Below, piece by piece: positions 1-5,870 of a stretch of DNA of 5,946 bases (position 1 is its first letter; the number at the start of each line of letters is the position of its first letter). This DNA comes from Zoogloeaceae bacterium (lineage in GTDB: Bacteria > Pseudomonadota > Gammaproteobacteria > Burkholderiales > Rhodocyclaceae): NCBI GenBank assembly GCA_031273145.1, contig JAISSL010000046.1, positions 1-5,946 of the forward strand, given 5' to 3'. The notes under the pieces were generated by a model, which worked only from the letters and a program-made list of their open reading frames with translations, was not told the DNA's origin and made no database searches. The translations under genes were made by a program, and so were the position numbers.

Positions 1-326
1 TCAACCACACAGTCGCAGGCCATGTTCCACAAGATCGGATGGTCTTTCTCCCGGAAATGCTCCATGCCCAGATGGAGCAGGCAATGCGCCAGCACGCGCG
101 CCCATTGCTCCGGCTCGGCGCGACGCTTTGGATTGCAGTAGATGTACCCGTCGTTTGTTACAAAGGCAAATTCGGCGGGATATTCCCTTCTCTCGTTTCG
201 CTGGATGTCCGCCTTTCGGTACAGCGGATAAAACAAGGGGTGGTTCTTGACCATCTGGCAACCGGCGTTAAACTGTTGCGTCGCAATGTCGTTCTGTTCC
301 TTTTGCTGCTGCTTTGTTTTTGACAT
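1..326 (-). CDS. DUF2201-type putative metallopeptidase (VWA-like partner of MoxR), N-terminal part, runs off the window
   Basis: Reading right to left from ATG 326-324 gives 108 codons with no stop before the window edge, so the C-terminus is missing. The product starts MSKTKQQQKEQND, a charged Gln/Lys-rich leader. It continues with a region containing FAFVTNDGYIYCNP and WARVLAHCLLHLGMEHF (about residues 77-93). The family (COG3864/DUF2201) has an N-terminal zincin-like metallopeptidase domain and a C-terminal VWA-like domain; only the first could be in view. The zinc-ligand spacing HxxxH is present (HCLLH), followed by a further His in MEHF, but the position that is Glu in a classical HExxH is Cys, so peptidase activity is doubtful. 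The start overlaps the stop of the upstream ATPase gene (TAATG), implying translational coupling and a shared complex. The family call is from motif and neighbour recall, not a search. The frame is convincing because it explains the coupling and the motif. Confidence 0.72.
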   Translation of the reverse strand, partial: MSKTKQQQKEQNDIATQQFNAGCQMVKNHPLFYPLYRKADIQRNERREYPAEFAFVTNDGYIYCNPKRRAEPEQWARVLAHCLLHLGMEHFREKDHPILWNMACDCVV

Positions 327-1378
327 TATTTTTTCGCCGCCAACCGGGGAAGGTCCCGTATGACTTCCACCACAAACCAGTCAGGCAGGGCGCTGTCGTC
401 TTCTGAAGCCACGGTCATCTGGGCAATTTCAAGGCTGATATTCGCCAAATCTCTCATAAGGGCTTTTGCGCGAAACGCCAAATCCTGGGTCGCAGGGGAG
501 AGGCGGTTCTTATCAGGCGGGAGTTCCTTGATGAGCTGCGTCTTGAAACTTTGCGCCAGAAAATAAAGGGCATCCCGGTCTTGCGCGGCATGCGGCCACT
601 TCTGCTCACCACTGATGATGGCAGAAAGCGCGTAGCGGTTGCGGATTTGCTTGACAAAAGCACGGAACTGGGTTGCGTGGTGGGAAGAGAGACAGCCGAA
701 GGCCAAAATTTCCAGTTGTTTTTCGGTGATGTCCTTCCCGTAGCTGGCGATGGCATCAGAGAGGATATGCCAGGAACGGGGCGTGGAAAAGGGTTCTTCG
801 GTTTTGGGCGGCTGCTTCCAGAGATGATCCGGGCGCAGGCCGATGTATTCAATGATATGGGGATGAATCCCGTTGCGAGCCGCCCAATCGAGCCAGTCAC
901 GATGGGATGCGATCAGTTCTACATGGAACATGCGGTTGATGAGGGCGGAAGACATCGGCTTGACGATGGCGTTGTCCTGGGCACGGTTGCCCGCGCCGAT
1001 GATGATGGAGCCTTCGGGCATGAAGTATTCGCCAATCCGCCGGTCGTGAATCAGGCTGTAAAAGGCTTTTTGCACTTCCTGCGAACACGCATTGAGTTCA
1101 TCCAGGAAGAGACAGTAAGGGCTTTCTCTGGCGATGATGCGAGGCGGGCAAAATACACTTTTGCCTTCGATGATCTGGGGCACACCGATGATGTCCTCCG
1201 GCGCGAGTTGGCTACCCAGAAGCGAGACGCAGGGCAAGCAGAGGGAATTGGCGAAGTTTTCGACAATGGACGACTTACCGATACCCGGCGCGCCCCAGAT
1301 AAAGACGGGTCGAACCAGCGCCACATTCAACAGCACATCAAGCAGTTGTGCCTGGTTCACGGTAATCGGGATGTTCAT
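326..1378 (-). CDS. MoxR-family AAA+ ATPase
   Basis: The 350-aa cytoplasmic protein is one AAA+ module with all the expected elements: Walker A GAPGIGKS (residues 29-36), Walker B CLFLDEL (89-95, with D93 and E94), sensor 1 ending in GAGN (N131), a candidate arginine finger in LINRM (R149), and a sensor-2-like Arg in STPRSW (R201). The helical C-terminal 150 residues would be the lid and partner-binding region. MoxR ATPases are chaperone-like and usually act on or with a VWA-domain partner encoded next to them. Here that partner is the DUF2201-type gene downstream, overlapping by TAATG. ATG 1378-1376 is the only upstream choice, since an in-frame TGA lies three codons before it. No clear Shine-Dalgarno precedes it, so initiation may be weak or depend on translation of the HIT gene 64 nt upstream. 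The client is unknown. Confidence 0.92.
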   Translation of the reverse strand: MNIPITVNQAQLLDVLLNVALVRPVFIWGAPGIGKSSIVENFANSLCLPCVSLLGSQLAPEDIIGVPQIIEGKSVFCPPRIIARESPYCLFLDELNACSQEVQKAFYSLIHDRRIGEYFMPEGSIIIGAGNRAQDNAIVKPMSSALINRMFHVELIASHRDWLDWAARNGIHPHIIEYIGLRPDHLWKQPPKTEEPFSTPRSWHILSDAIASYGKDITEKQLEILAFGCLSSHHATQFRAFVKQIRNRYALSAIISGEQKWPHAAQDRDALYFLAQSFKTQLIKELPPDKNRLSPATQDLAFRAKALMRDLANISLEIAQMTVASEDDSALPDWFVVEVIRDLPRLAAKK

Positions 1379-1442
1379 ATGCGATCAATTGTTCAGGGGA
1401 GAGTGCCATTTCACAGGCAAGGTAACCACTGGTTCTACCTCG

Positions 1443-1796
1443 TCATGTGGGTTGTGTGACCATAACTCCAACCGGTTTAGTATCGCCCAGAATGTGCAGA
1501 TGCAGGTGCGCCACCTCCTGCCCGCCAACCAGCCCGGTGTTGATGATGGAACGAAAACCGTTGGGGCTGCCATGTTCTTTTGCCAGACGGTGCGCCACGG
1601 AAAGCATTCTTCCCAACACCGGCTCGTCCTCCGCGCCGACCTCGGCAAGCGAAGCGATATGCCGCTTCGGAATCACCAGCAGATGCGTCGGGCGAAGCGG
1701 GTGGATGTCGTGGAACGCATACACCAGATCATCTTCAAATGCCTTCTTGGAAGGAATCTCTCCCTGGATAATCTTGCAGAAAATACAGTCGGTCAT
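1443..1796 (-). CDS. hinT: HIT-family (HinT-like) nucleotide-binding phosphoramidase
   Basis: The 117-aa cytoplasmic protein is of normal HinT length. It starts MTDCIFCKIIQGEIPS and has the central signature GGQEVAHLHLHILG (about residues 91-104). The histidine triad is H97, H99 and H101; by comparison with HINT1, H99 should be the nucleophile that takes the AMP in hydrolysis of purine nucleoside phosphoramidates. C4 and C7 form the CxxC seen in zinc-binding members. IPKRHIASL (42-50) and the INTG segment (85-88) also match the fold. The C-terminal tail (DTKPVGVMVTQPT) departs from the usual GGRPLG ending of HinT, so substrate or partner contacts could differ. The start is fixed by an AAGGAG site 5 nt upstream. 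It is the first gene of a minus-strand run with the MoxR ATPase; a functional link between the two is not established. Confidence 0.93.
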   Translation of the reverse strand: MTDCIFCKIIQGEIPSKKAFEDDLVYAFHDIHPLRPTHLLVIPKRHIASLAEVGAEDEPVLGRMLSVAHRLAKEHGSPNGFRSIINTGLVGGQEVAHLHLHILGDTKPVGVMVTQPT

Positions 1797-1801
1797 GGTG
1801 G

Positions 1802-1807
1802 CTCCTT
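1802..1807 (-). promoter_or_regulatory. Shine-Dalgarno site of the HIT gene
   Basis: On the minus strand the bases read AAGGAG and lie 5 nt before the ATG at 1796. This is the only strong ribosome-binding site in the three-gene minus-strand run and it fixes the HIT start. Confidence 0.75.
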
Positions 1808-1877
1808 GAAATAGGGTTACAGGCGTTTGCGCCCGGATGTCGTTGTTTTTTCAGAGGCAGAGGCGTTGAATTCTACC

Positions 1878-1895
1878 TTCCCGCCTCCGCAGGAA
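1878..1895. repeat. Short hairpin repeat of the dispersed CATTCC-type
   Basis: The minus strand reads TTCCTGC, a GGAG loop, then GCGGGAA: a 7-bp stem with one G-U pair. The surrounding bases (GTCATTCC before it, GAATTC after it) resemble dispersed palindromic repeats common in proteobacterial intergenic regions, where compensated stem changes are usual. It lies in the leader between the HIT gene and the remnant to its right, so it could form an RNA hairpin in the HIT transcript. No run of T follows, so a terminator role is not supported. Copy number elsewhere in the genome cannot be seen. Confidence 0.5.
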
Positions 1896-1910
1896 TGACT
1901 GGGGAGGTAC

Positions 1911-1958
1911 AAGCCACATGAAACTTGGCTTATAATTTCTGCTATCATTTTTTCATGT
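1911..1958. promoter_or_regulatory. Nested inverted repeats around an AT-rich promoter-like segment
   Basis: Two perfect inverted repeats share this stretch: AAGCCA (1911-1916) with TGGCTT (1926-1931), and ACATGAAA (1916-1923) with TTTCATGT (1951-1958). Between the outer arms is a TATAAT box (1931-1936) on the plus strand in a strongly AT-rich context. No good -35 hexamer stands 16-18 nt upstream on the plus strand, and I could not settle a minus-strand promoter either. It could be an operator or promoter for the HIT gene run, or debris at an old junction. Function is inferred only. Confidence 0.3.
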
Positions 1959-1960
1959 AG

Positions 1961-2215
1961 CTACTGAAAGCGCACGATGAGCCAACGCCACGCCAGACGC
2001 GACGCGACAACCATTATACCGCGTCTTGCGGACGTTACAACGGCAGCCTGGGACGCCCGGAATATCCGAATCTGGTCAAAGCCGCGTGGGATCAGTGGCG
2101 GATTGACCGCGACCCCGGCAAGCCGCCAGTTTCCGCGCAAAACATGCCACCCGAAAAGTTAAAATGCGTGAGCCAATCTGAAATATCAGTTTGTCACACG
2201 CCCCCTTTTGTGTAG
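1961..2215 (+). pseudogene. Remnant resembling the C-terminus of an SLT-type lytic transglycosylase
   Basis: An 84-codon open stretch starts directly after a TAG (1958-1960), lacks an early ATG or GTG, and ends at TAG 2213-2215. It contains ASCGRYNGSLGRPEYPNL (from about codon 22) followed by AAWDQW. The RYNGSLG segment recalls the A-YN-G motif near the end of SLT-type lytic transglycosylase domains, followed by the C-terminal helix. The catalytic Glu region and signal peptide that should precede it are absent, so only the tail of a cell-wall hydrolase would be left. The last 20 or so codons look degenerate and may be read-through past the original end. The family call rests on one short motif recalled from memory. 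An ATG-started frame at 1977 in another register has no recognisable protein features. Confidence 0.45.
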
Positions 2216-2218
2216 AGT
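2191..2218 (+). promoter_or_regulatory. Candidate sigma70 promoter of the methyltransferase-nuclease gene
   Basis: TTGTCA (2191-2196, 5 of 6 to consensus) and TAGAGT (2213-2218, 4 of 6) are 16 nt apart. Transcription would start near 2225 and give a leader of only about 18 nt. The only ribosome-site candidate is GAAAG (2232-2236), so translation is predicted to be weak. The spacer contains a short ACAC...GTGT dyad that a repressor could use, but no controller gene is visible. Confidence 0.4.
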
Positions 2219-2242
2219 AACCCTTTTCTCCGAAAGCACACC

Positions 2243-3847
2243 ATGAACGCCAAGCCAACCAAACCACGCAGCCATCCGCGTACCCAGGCGCAGAATCAGC
2301 TCTACTACGGCGACAATCTGGACATTCTGCGGAACAAGATTGCGACGGAGAGCGTTGATCTCTGCTACATAGACCCGCCTTTCAACTCCAGGCGCGACTA
2401 CTTCCAGATTTACAACAATCAGGGCAGCGAAGACCGGGCGCAGGCGCAGGCGTTTGTGGATACGTGGGAATGGGGAGACGAAGCCAAAAAGGGCTTTGAG
2501 TACATCACCGACATAGCAAACCTGAACAACGGCAAGCTAACGCCCAAGACGGTAGCCCTCATCAAGGGGCTGCATGAAGTGTTGGACACAGGGGCGTTGC
2601 TGGCCTATCTCGTTCACATGACGTTGCGAATCGTGGAAATTCACCGCGTCCTGAAGCCGGCGGGCAGTTTTTATCTGCACTGTGACCCTACAGCTTCGCA
2701 CTATTTGAAACTAATTCTTGACGCTGTGTTTTGCGGGCAAGGAGGAGAATTTCAAAACGAAGTCATATGGAGTTATAGAAGATGGCCAACGAAAGCAAGC
2801 CGTTTCCAAAGAATGCACGATGTCGTACTGTTTTATACGAGGTCTACCAGGCCAGAAACTTTCAGCACTTTATTAAACGCGCCAACTGCAAGTTCCATAA
2901 AGCGGTGGAAAGGGAAAACTCAAAAAGTTACGTTTGACGAAAGTGGTAAGCGAAATCCAACTCTCGAAGCAGGCGAAGATTCAGCAGGAGTGGCTATGAA
3001 TGATGTTTGGGATATACCTGTTATCGCGCCTGTAGCTAAAGAGCGCCTTGGCTACCCCACCCAAAAACCAGAGGCTCTGCTTGAACGCATCATCAAGGCC
3101 AGCAGCAACGAAGGGGATGTAGTTCTCGATGCCTACTGTGGTTGCGGAACGACGGTTGCGGTCGCGCAACGTCTGAAACGGCGCTGGATAGGCATTGACA
3201 TTACCTATCAGAGTATCTCGCTCATCTTGAAGCGGTTGCGGGACAGCTACCCGAAAGCGAAGGATTGGGAAAAGATTGAAAAGGCCATGCTACTGGATGG
3301 CGTGCCGCGTGACATGGCATCCGCCGTGGCGCTTGCCCATCGCAAGGACGACAAGACGCGCAAGGAGTTTGAAAAATGGGCGGTGCTTACCTATTCCGAC
3401 AATCAGGCGCGTATCAACGACAAGATGGGCGCGGACGGCGGCATTGACGGCACGGCCTATTTTTTGGCTGACAGAAACGCCAAGGGCAAGGATGTTCTCG
3501 GAAAAGCTATCTTCCAGGTCAAATCCGGCAAGGTTCAGCGAGACATCATCGCCAAGCTGAAAGGCGATTGCCGATGGGAAAATCCCGAGCAAAGGGCTGA
3601 AATTGGCATCCTGATCACGCTGGATGAACCCACCAAACCCATGCGCGATGAGGCATTGGCAGCCGGAAAGTACGAGCATCCGATGCTCAAGAAGGAATAC
3701 GCCCGTATCCAAATCGTCACGGTTGCCGAGATTCTGAGCGGCGCGCGGCTTGACCTGCCAATGGCGCGGGACGCGGTAAAATCCGCCGAAGCCGTTGGCG
3801 ACAAAGGGAATCAGGACACCTTACCCGGCATCAATAGCGACCAGTAA
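2243..3847 (+). CDS. Beta-class DNA methyltransferase fused to a C-terminal Mrr-like nuclease domain
   Basis: The 534-aa protein starts with a short basic leader, then YYGDNLDILR and motif IV DPPF (44-47), which points to N6-adenine or N4-cytosine methylation. LKPAGSFYLHCDPTASHYLK (137-156) follows, then HDVVLFYTR (192-200), YPTQKPEALLERII (271-284) and the SAM-binding motif I DAYCGCGTT (296-304). Motif IV before motif I gives the beta-class order, and the stretch at about 165-265 should be the target-recognition region. After a charged helical linker (336-375) comes a PD-(D/E)XK-like domain: an EFEKW helix (375-379), GADGGIDG (396-403, with D398 and D402) and FQVKSGK (424-430, with Q425 and K427), matching the Mrr D...QxK core. 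EIGILITLDEPTKPM (453-467) is also typical of this fused family. With no separate restriction gene beside it, one polypeptide may both modify and cut DNA. The nuclease residues look intact, but specificity and activity are unproven. Confidence 0.9.
   Translation: MNAKPTKPRSHPRTQAQNQLYYGDNLDILRNKIATESVDLCYIDPPFNSRRDYFQIYNNQGSEDRAQAQAFVDTWEWGDEAKKGFEYITDIANLNNGKLTPKTVALIKGLHEVLDTGALLAYLVHMTLRIVEIHRVLKPAGSFYLHCDPTASHYLKLILDAVFCGQGGEFQNEVIWSYRRWPTKASRFQRMHDVVLFYTRSTRPETFSTLLNAPTASSIKRWKGKTQKVTFDESGKRNPTLEAGEDSAGVAMNDVWDIPVIAPVAKERLGYPTQKPEALLERIIKASSNEGDVVLDAYCGCGTTVAVAQRLKRRWIGIDITYQSISLILKRLRDSYPKAKDWEKIEKAMLLDGVPRDMASAVALAHRKDDKTRKEFEKWAVLTYSDNQARINDKMGADGGIDGTAYFLADRNAKGKDVLGKAIFQVKSGKVQRDIIAKLKGDCRWENPEQRAEIGILITLDEPTKPMRDEALAAGKYEHPMLKKEYARIQIVTVAEILSGARLDLPMARDAVKSAEAVGDKGNQDTLPGINSDQ
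2701..3040 (+). other. AT-rich mosaic segment covering the presumed target-recognition region
   Basis: By hand count, 2701-3000 is about 43% GC, against about 56% for 3301-3600 in the same gene and about 58% for 2401-2460. The shift begins after the conserved DPTASHYLK segment and ends just before YPTQKP, so the edges coincide with conserved methyltransferase motifs. Codon choice changes too, with TAT, AAA and AGA common inside it. This is the expected mark of specificity exchange by recombination within conserved flanks, but selection on the encoded residues could contribute. Confidence 0.6.
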
Positions 3848-3901
3848 CCGTTCTCTTGGTATCCCTGGCCTCCCCTGAATGCGAGCCTCTTTCTTCGTCA
3901 T
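3821..3901 (-). pseudogene. Truncated N-terminus of a transposase-like gene
   Basis: From ATG 3901-3899 the frame encodes 26 residues beginning MTKKEARIQGRPG, and stops at TAA (3823-3821) inside the 3' end of the methyltransferase gene. An exact AAGGAGGT lies 5 nt before the ATG, far better than any other ribosome site in the window, so this was probably once a real start. The MTKKEAR opening is reminiscent of ISNCY/IS1202-type transposases, but that is a weak recollection over seven residues. The helix-turn-helix and DDE core that should follow are gone, and the true break lies somewhere between 3821 and about 3890. Confidence 0.4.
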
Positions 3902-3906
3902 GGCTG

Positions 3907-3914
3907 ACCTCCTT
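3907..3914 (-). promoter_or_regulatory. Strong Shine-Dalgarno of the truncated transposase-like gene
   Basis: The minus strand reads AAGGAGGT, a full match to the 16S rRNA 3' end, 5 nt before the ATG at 3901. It supports that start although the gene itself is broken. Confidence 0.55.
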
Positions 3915-3926
3915 ACGATCAGTATG

Positions 3927-3977
3927 ACAACCGGACAACTTGCGGCCCAGAAAACCGGACAGACTGAAAACCGATAA
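3927..3977. mobile_element. Probable insertion-sequence end with three terminal repeats
   Basis: Three related 11-mers on the plus strand are acaaccggaca (3927-3937), aaaaccggaca (3951-3961) and aaaaccgataa (3967-3977), with start-to-start spacings of 24 and 16 nt. Clustered short direct repeats just outside a transposase start are typical of transposase-binding sites at an IS end. Here they sit directly upstream of the truncated minus-strand frame. The opposite end and the rest of the transposase are absent, and no target duplication could be found. The exact outer boundary toward the TPR gene is unclear. Confidence 0.45.
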
Positions 3978-3995
3978 CAGCCATGCAAACTGGGC

Positions 3996-4024
3996 TTGTG
4001 GGAGAACGCAAAGCACAATATCAT
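3996..4024 (+). promoter_or_regulatory. Candidate promoter of the TPR-lolB operon
   Basis: TTGTGG (3996-4001, 3 of 6 to consensus) and TATCAT (4019-4024, 5 of 6) have an ideal 17-nt spacer. A start near 4031 would leave a leader of about 28 nt before the ATG at 4059. It lies just outside the IS-end repeats, so the insertion may have removed or replaced upstream control sites. Confidence 0.35.
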
Positions 4025-4058
4025 CCCTGTTTATTTTCCCTGTTTTGGGACACTGTTT

Positions 4059-5870
4059 ATGTCTTCGTTCAATTTTTCTACCTCGTTCCAACACGCTGCG
4101 CGCGGTTGTTTATTGGGGTTGAGCGTCCTTGCCGCTACTGTCCATGCCGAAGCATGGCAGCCAGACTCCCTTGAATTCGCGGCGATACTTGCGGAGGCGA
4201 AACCGGATGCTTCGCAAAAATCTGGCAAAAGCGCCCCTGCTTCTGCGAAAGACCCCGTGGCGACGGATGACTACTATGAGATGCTGGTCGGCGAGATGGC
4301 GCTGACGCGCCGGAATTTCTCCCTGGCCGCAACTGCCTATCAGGATTTGGCGCGGCGCACGTTGAAAGAGGACATCATCGAACGCGCCATCCAGATTTCG
4401 CACGCGGCGAACGATTATGAAGGGGCGCTGGAATTGCTCGCCCTCTGGAAGGCCAATGGCAATCCCGATCCGGTTCGTTTTGCCGTGGCGCAAACAGAAA
4501 TCCTGATCGGCGCGGGACGGATTCTGGAACTGGAAGAACCGCTCACCTTCCTGCTGGAACGCCATCCAGAGCAGCGGGAGGGCAATTTTCTGATGATCAT
4601 GAAAAGGCTGGGACGCAATAACGACGCGGCGGCAAGCTATGCGCTCATGAGTCGTCTGGCAATGCGGTATCCAAAGAGCGCGGCCGCGCAGGTCGTTCTG
4701 GCGGTAACAGCCGATCAGGCAGGCGAAAAGGCGGCAGCGCGACAAGCCATCTTGCGCGCCCACGAATTGAAGCCGGATTGGGAATTGCCCCTGCTGATGC
4801 AATCTGACTGGCTTGCGCGGGATATTTCCGGCAAGCAGTCAGTCGCCCCGGAAGAAATAGAAGCGCATCTGGCGCGGCTGGAAAAATTCCTGAAAGCATC
4901 GCCAGACAACAGCAGCATCCGAATGCAGTTGGCGCGGCTTCTGATTCTCGCCGGCAAGGAGCCAGCCCTTGCGCACAAACATTTTGACCGTCTGCTCGTG
5001 GAGCGCCCCGACAATCCGGCAATCCTCTATTCCGCCGCGATGCTGGCCATCCAGTCGAACGATATGGAATCCGCAAGGCAGGTGCTGAACCACATCCTGA
5101 CCATGCCGGTCAGTGGCGACATGGCGCATTTCCTGTTGGGACAGGTTGAGGAAACATCGGGCAACAAGGCTCTGGCCGCGCAGTATTACGAGCGGGTGCC
5201 TTATGGCTCGTCGTCCTATTTTTCAGCAAGGGCGCGTCTTGCCTGGATGCTGGCGAAGGATGATTTAGCCTCTGCCCGCCGCGCCATTCTGGCAAGCGAA
5301 GTCCGGGGGCCGGAAGAAACCATGTGGCGCAAACAGGCGGAAGCGCATCTGTTTTGCGAAAATGGGCAAAATGCGGAATGCTACACGGTGCTGGTTAGCG
5401 CCTTAAAGGAATTTCCCGATAACCCGGAGTTGCTCCTCTATGCCGCAATCACGGCGGACAAGCTGCAACGCTGGACGGAGATGGAAAAGCATCTGCGCCA
5501 CATGATGCAGGCGCATCCTGAGAATGCGGAAGCGTATAACGCGCTGGGGTATTCACTGGCCGACCGGAATCTGCGCCTGCCCGAAGCCTATACCCTGATT
5601 GCCAAGGCGCGCGCGCTCGCGCCCGACAGCCCGCACATTCTGGATAGTTATGGCTGGGTGCTCTACCGCCAGGGCAAGCTGCCGGAGGCGCTGGCGGCGC
5701 TGGAAGAAGCGTATGCCAAAATGAACGACCCGGAAGTGGCCGCGCACCTGGGCGAAGTGCTCTGGAAACTGGGGCGGCGCGACGAGGCAATGACCATCTG
5801 GCAGAAGGAGCGCGAAAAATCGCCCGACCATGTGGTGTTGAAAGAAACATTGCAACGCTTTGCGCCATGA
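4059..5870 (+). CDS. Secreted tetratricopeptide-repeat protein encoded upstream of lolB
   Basis: From ATG 4059 the product has 603 residues. A Sec signal peptide is visible (residues 1-30, hydrophobic GCLLGLSVLAAT, cleavage likely after VHA), so the protein acts in the periplasm or at the envelope; the Cys in the signal is not a lipobox. A short Ala/Ser/Lys linker (about 47-68) leads into helical repeats from about residue 72 to the end. The clearest TPR units are near 490-523, 525-556 (containing YGWVLYRQGKLPEAL) and 558-591 (HLGEVLWKLGRRDEA). The gene overlaps lolB by 4 nt, so a role in envelope lipoprotein or outer-membrane assembly is inferred by context only. An in-frame TTG at 3996 would add 21 residues ahead of the signal peptide and is less likely; a weak GGGA precedes ATG 4059. 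Confidence 0.9.
   Translation: MSSFNFSTSFQHAARGCLLGLSVLAATVHAEAWQPDSLEFAAILAEAKPDASQKSGKSAPASAKDPVATDDYYEMLVGEMALTRRNFSLAATAYQDLARRTLKEDIIERAIQISHAANDYEGALELLALWKANGNPDPVRFAVAQTEILIGAGRILELEEPLTFLLERHPEQREGNFLMIMKRLGRNNDAAASYALMSRLAMRYPKSAAAQVVLAVTADQAGEKAAARQAILRAHELKPDWELPLLMQSDWLARDISGKQSVAPEEIEAHLARLEKFLKASPDNSSIRMQLARLLILAGKEPALAHKHFDRLLVERPDNPAILYSAAMLAIQSNDMESARQVLNHILTMPVSGDMAHFLLGQVEETSGNKALAAQYYERVPYGSSSYFSARARLAWMLAKDDLASARRAILASEVRGPEETMWRKQAEAHLFCENGQNAECYTVLVSALKEFPDNPELLLYAAITADKLQRWTEMEKHLRHMMQAHPENAEAYNALGYSLADRNLRLPEAYTLIAKARALAPDSPHILDSYGWVLYRQGKLPEALAALEEAYAKMNDPEVAAHLGEVLWKLGRRDEAMTIWQKEREKSPDHVVLKETLQRFAP

Noticed and set aside
1..261. Minus-strand frame starting at 261
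   Set aside because: It is out of register with the coupled ATG at 326, which gives the LAHCLLHL protein. The alternative is Arg/Ala/Gly-rich, as frame shadows in GC-rich DNA are.
551..1459. 302-codon plus-strand open frame
   Set aside because: It lies antisense to the MoxR ATPase, whose Walker A, Walker B and sensor motifs are clear. The plus-strand product shows no recognisable domain.
1134..1814. 226-codon plus-strand open frame across the ATPase and HIT genes
   Set aside because: It is antisense to two well-supported genes, including the histidine triad, and has no domain features of its own.
1977..2162. ATG-started 61-codon frame
   Set aside because: The neighbouring register (1961-2215) contains the coherent RYNGSLGRPEYPNL stretch. 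The ATG frame has no ribosome site and no protein-like pattern.
1797..2242. tRNA, small RNA or CRISPR array in the gap
   Set aside because: No cloverleaf, regularly spaced direct repeats or hairpin followed by a T-run was seen. Only the repeats and remnant already listed are visible.
3290..3712. 140-codon minus-strand open frame
   Set aside because: It is antisense to the nuclease domain with its conserved GGIDG and QVK motifs.
3996..4058. TTG start extending the TPR protein by 21 residues
   Set aside because: The extension would place extra residues before a normal Sec signal peptide and overlaps the candidate promoter. ATG 4059 gives a standard signal sequence.
4110..4802. 230-codon minus-strand open frame
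   Set aside because: It is an antisense shadow of the TPR gene, whose signal peptide and repeats run through the same bases.
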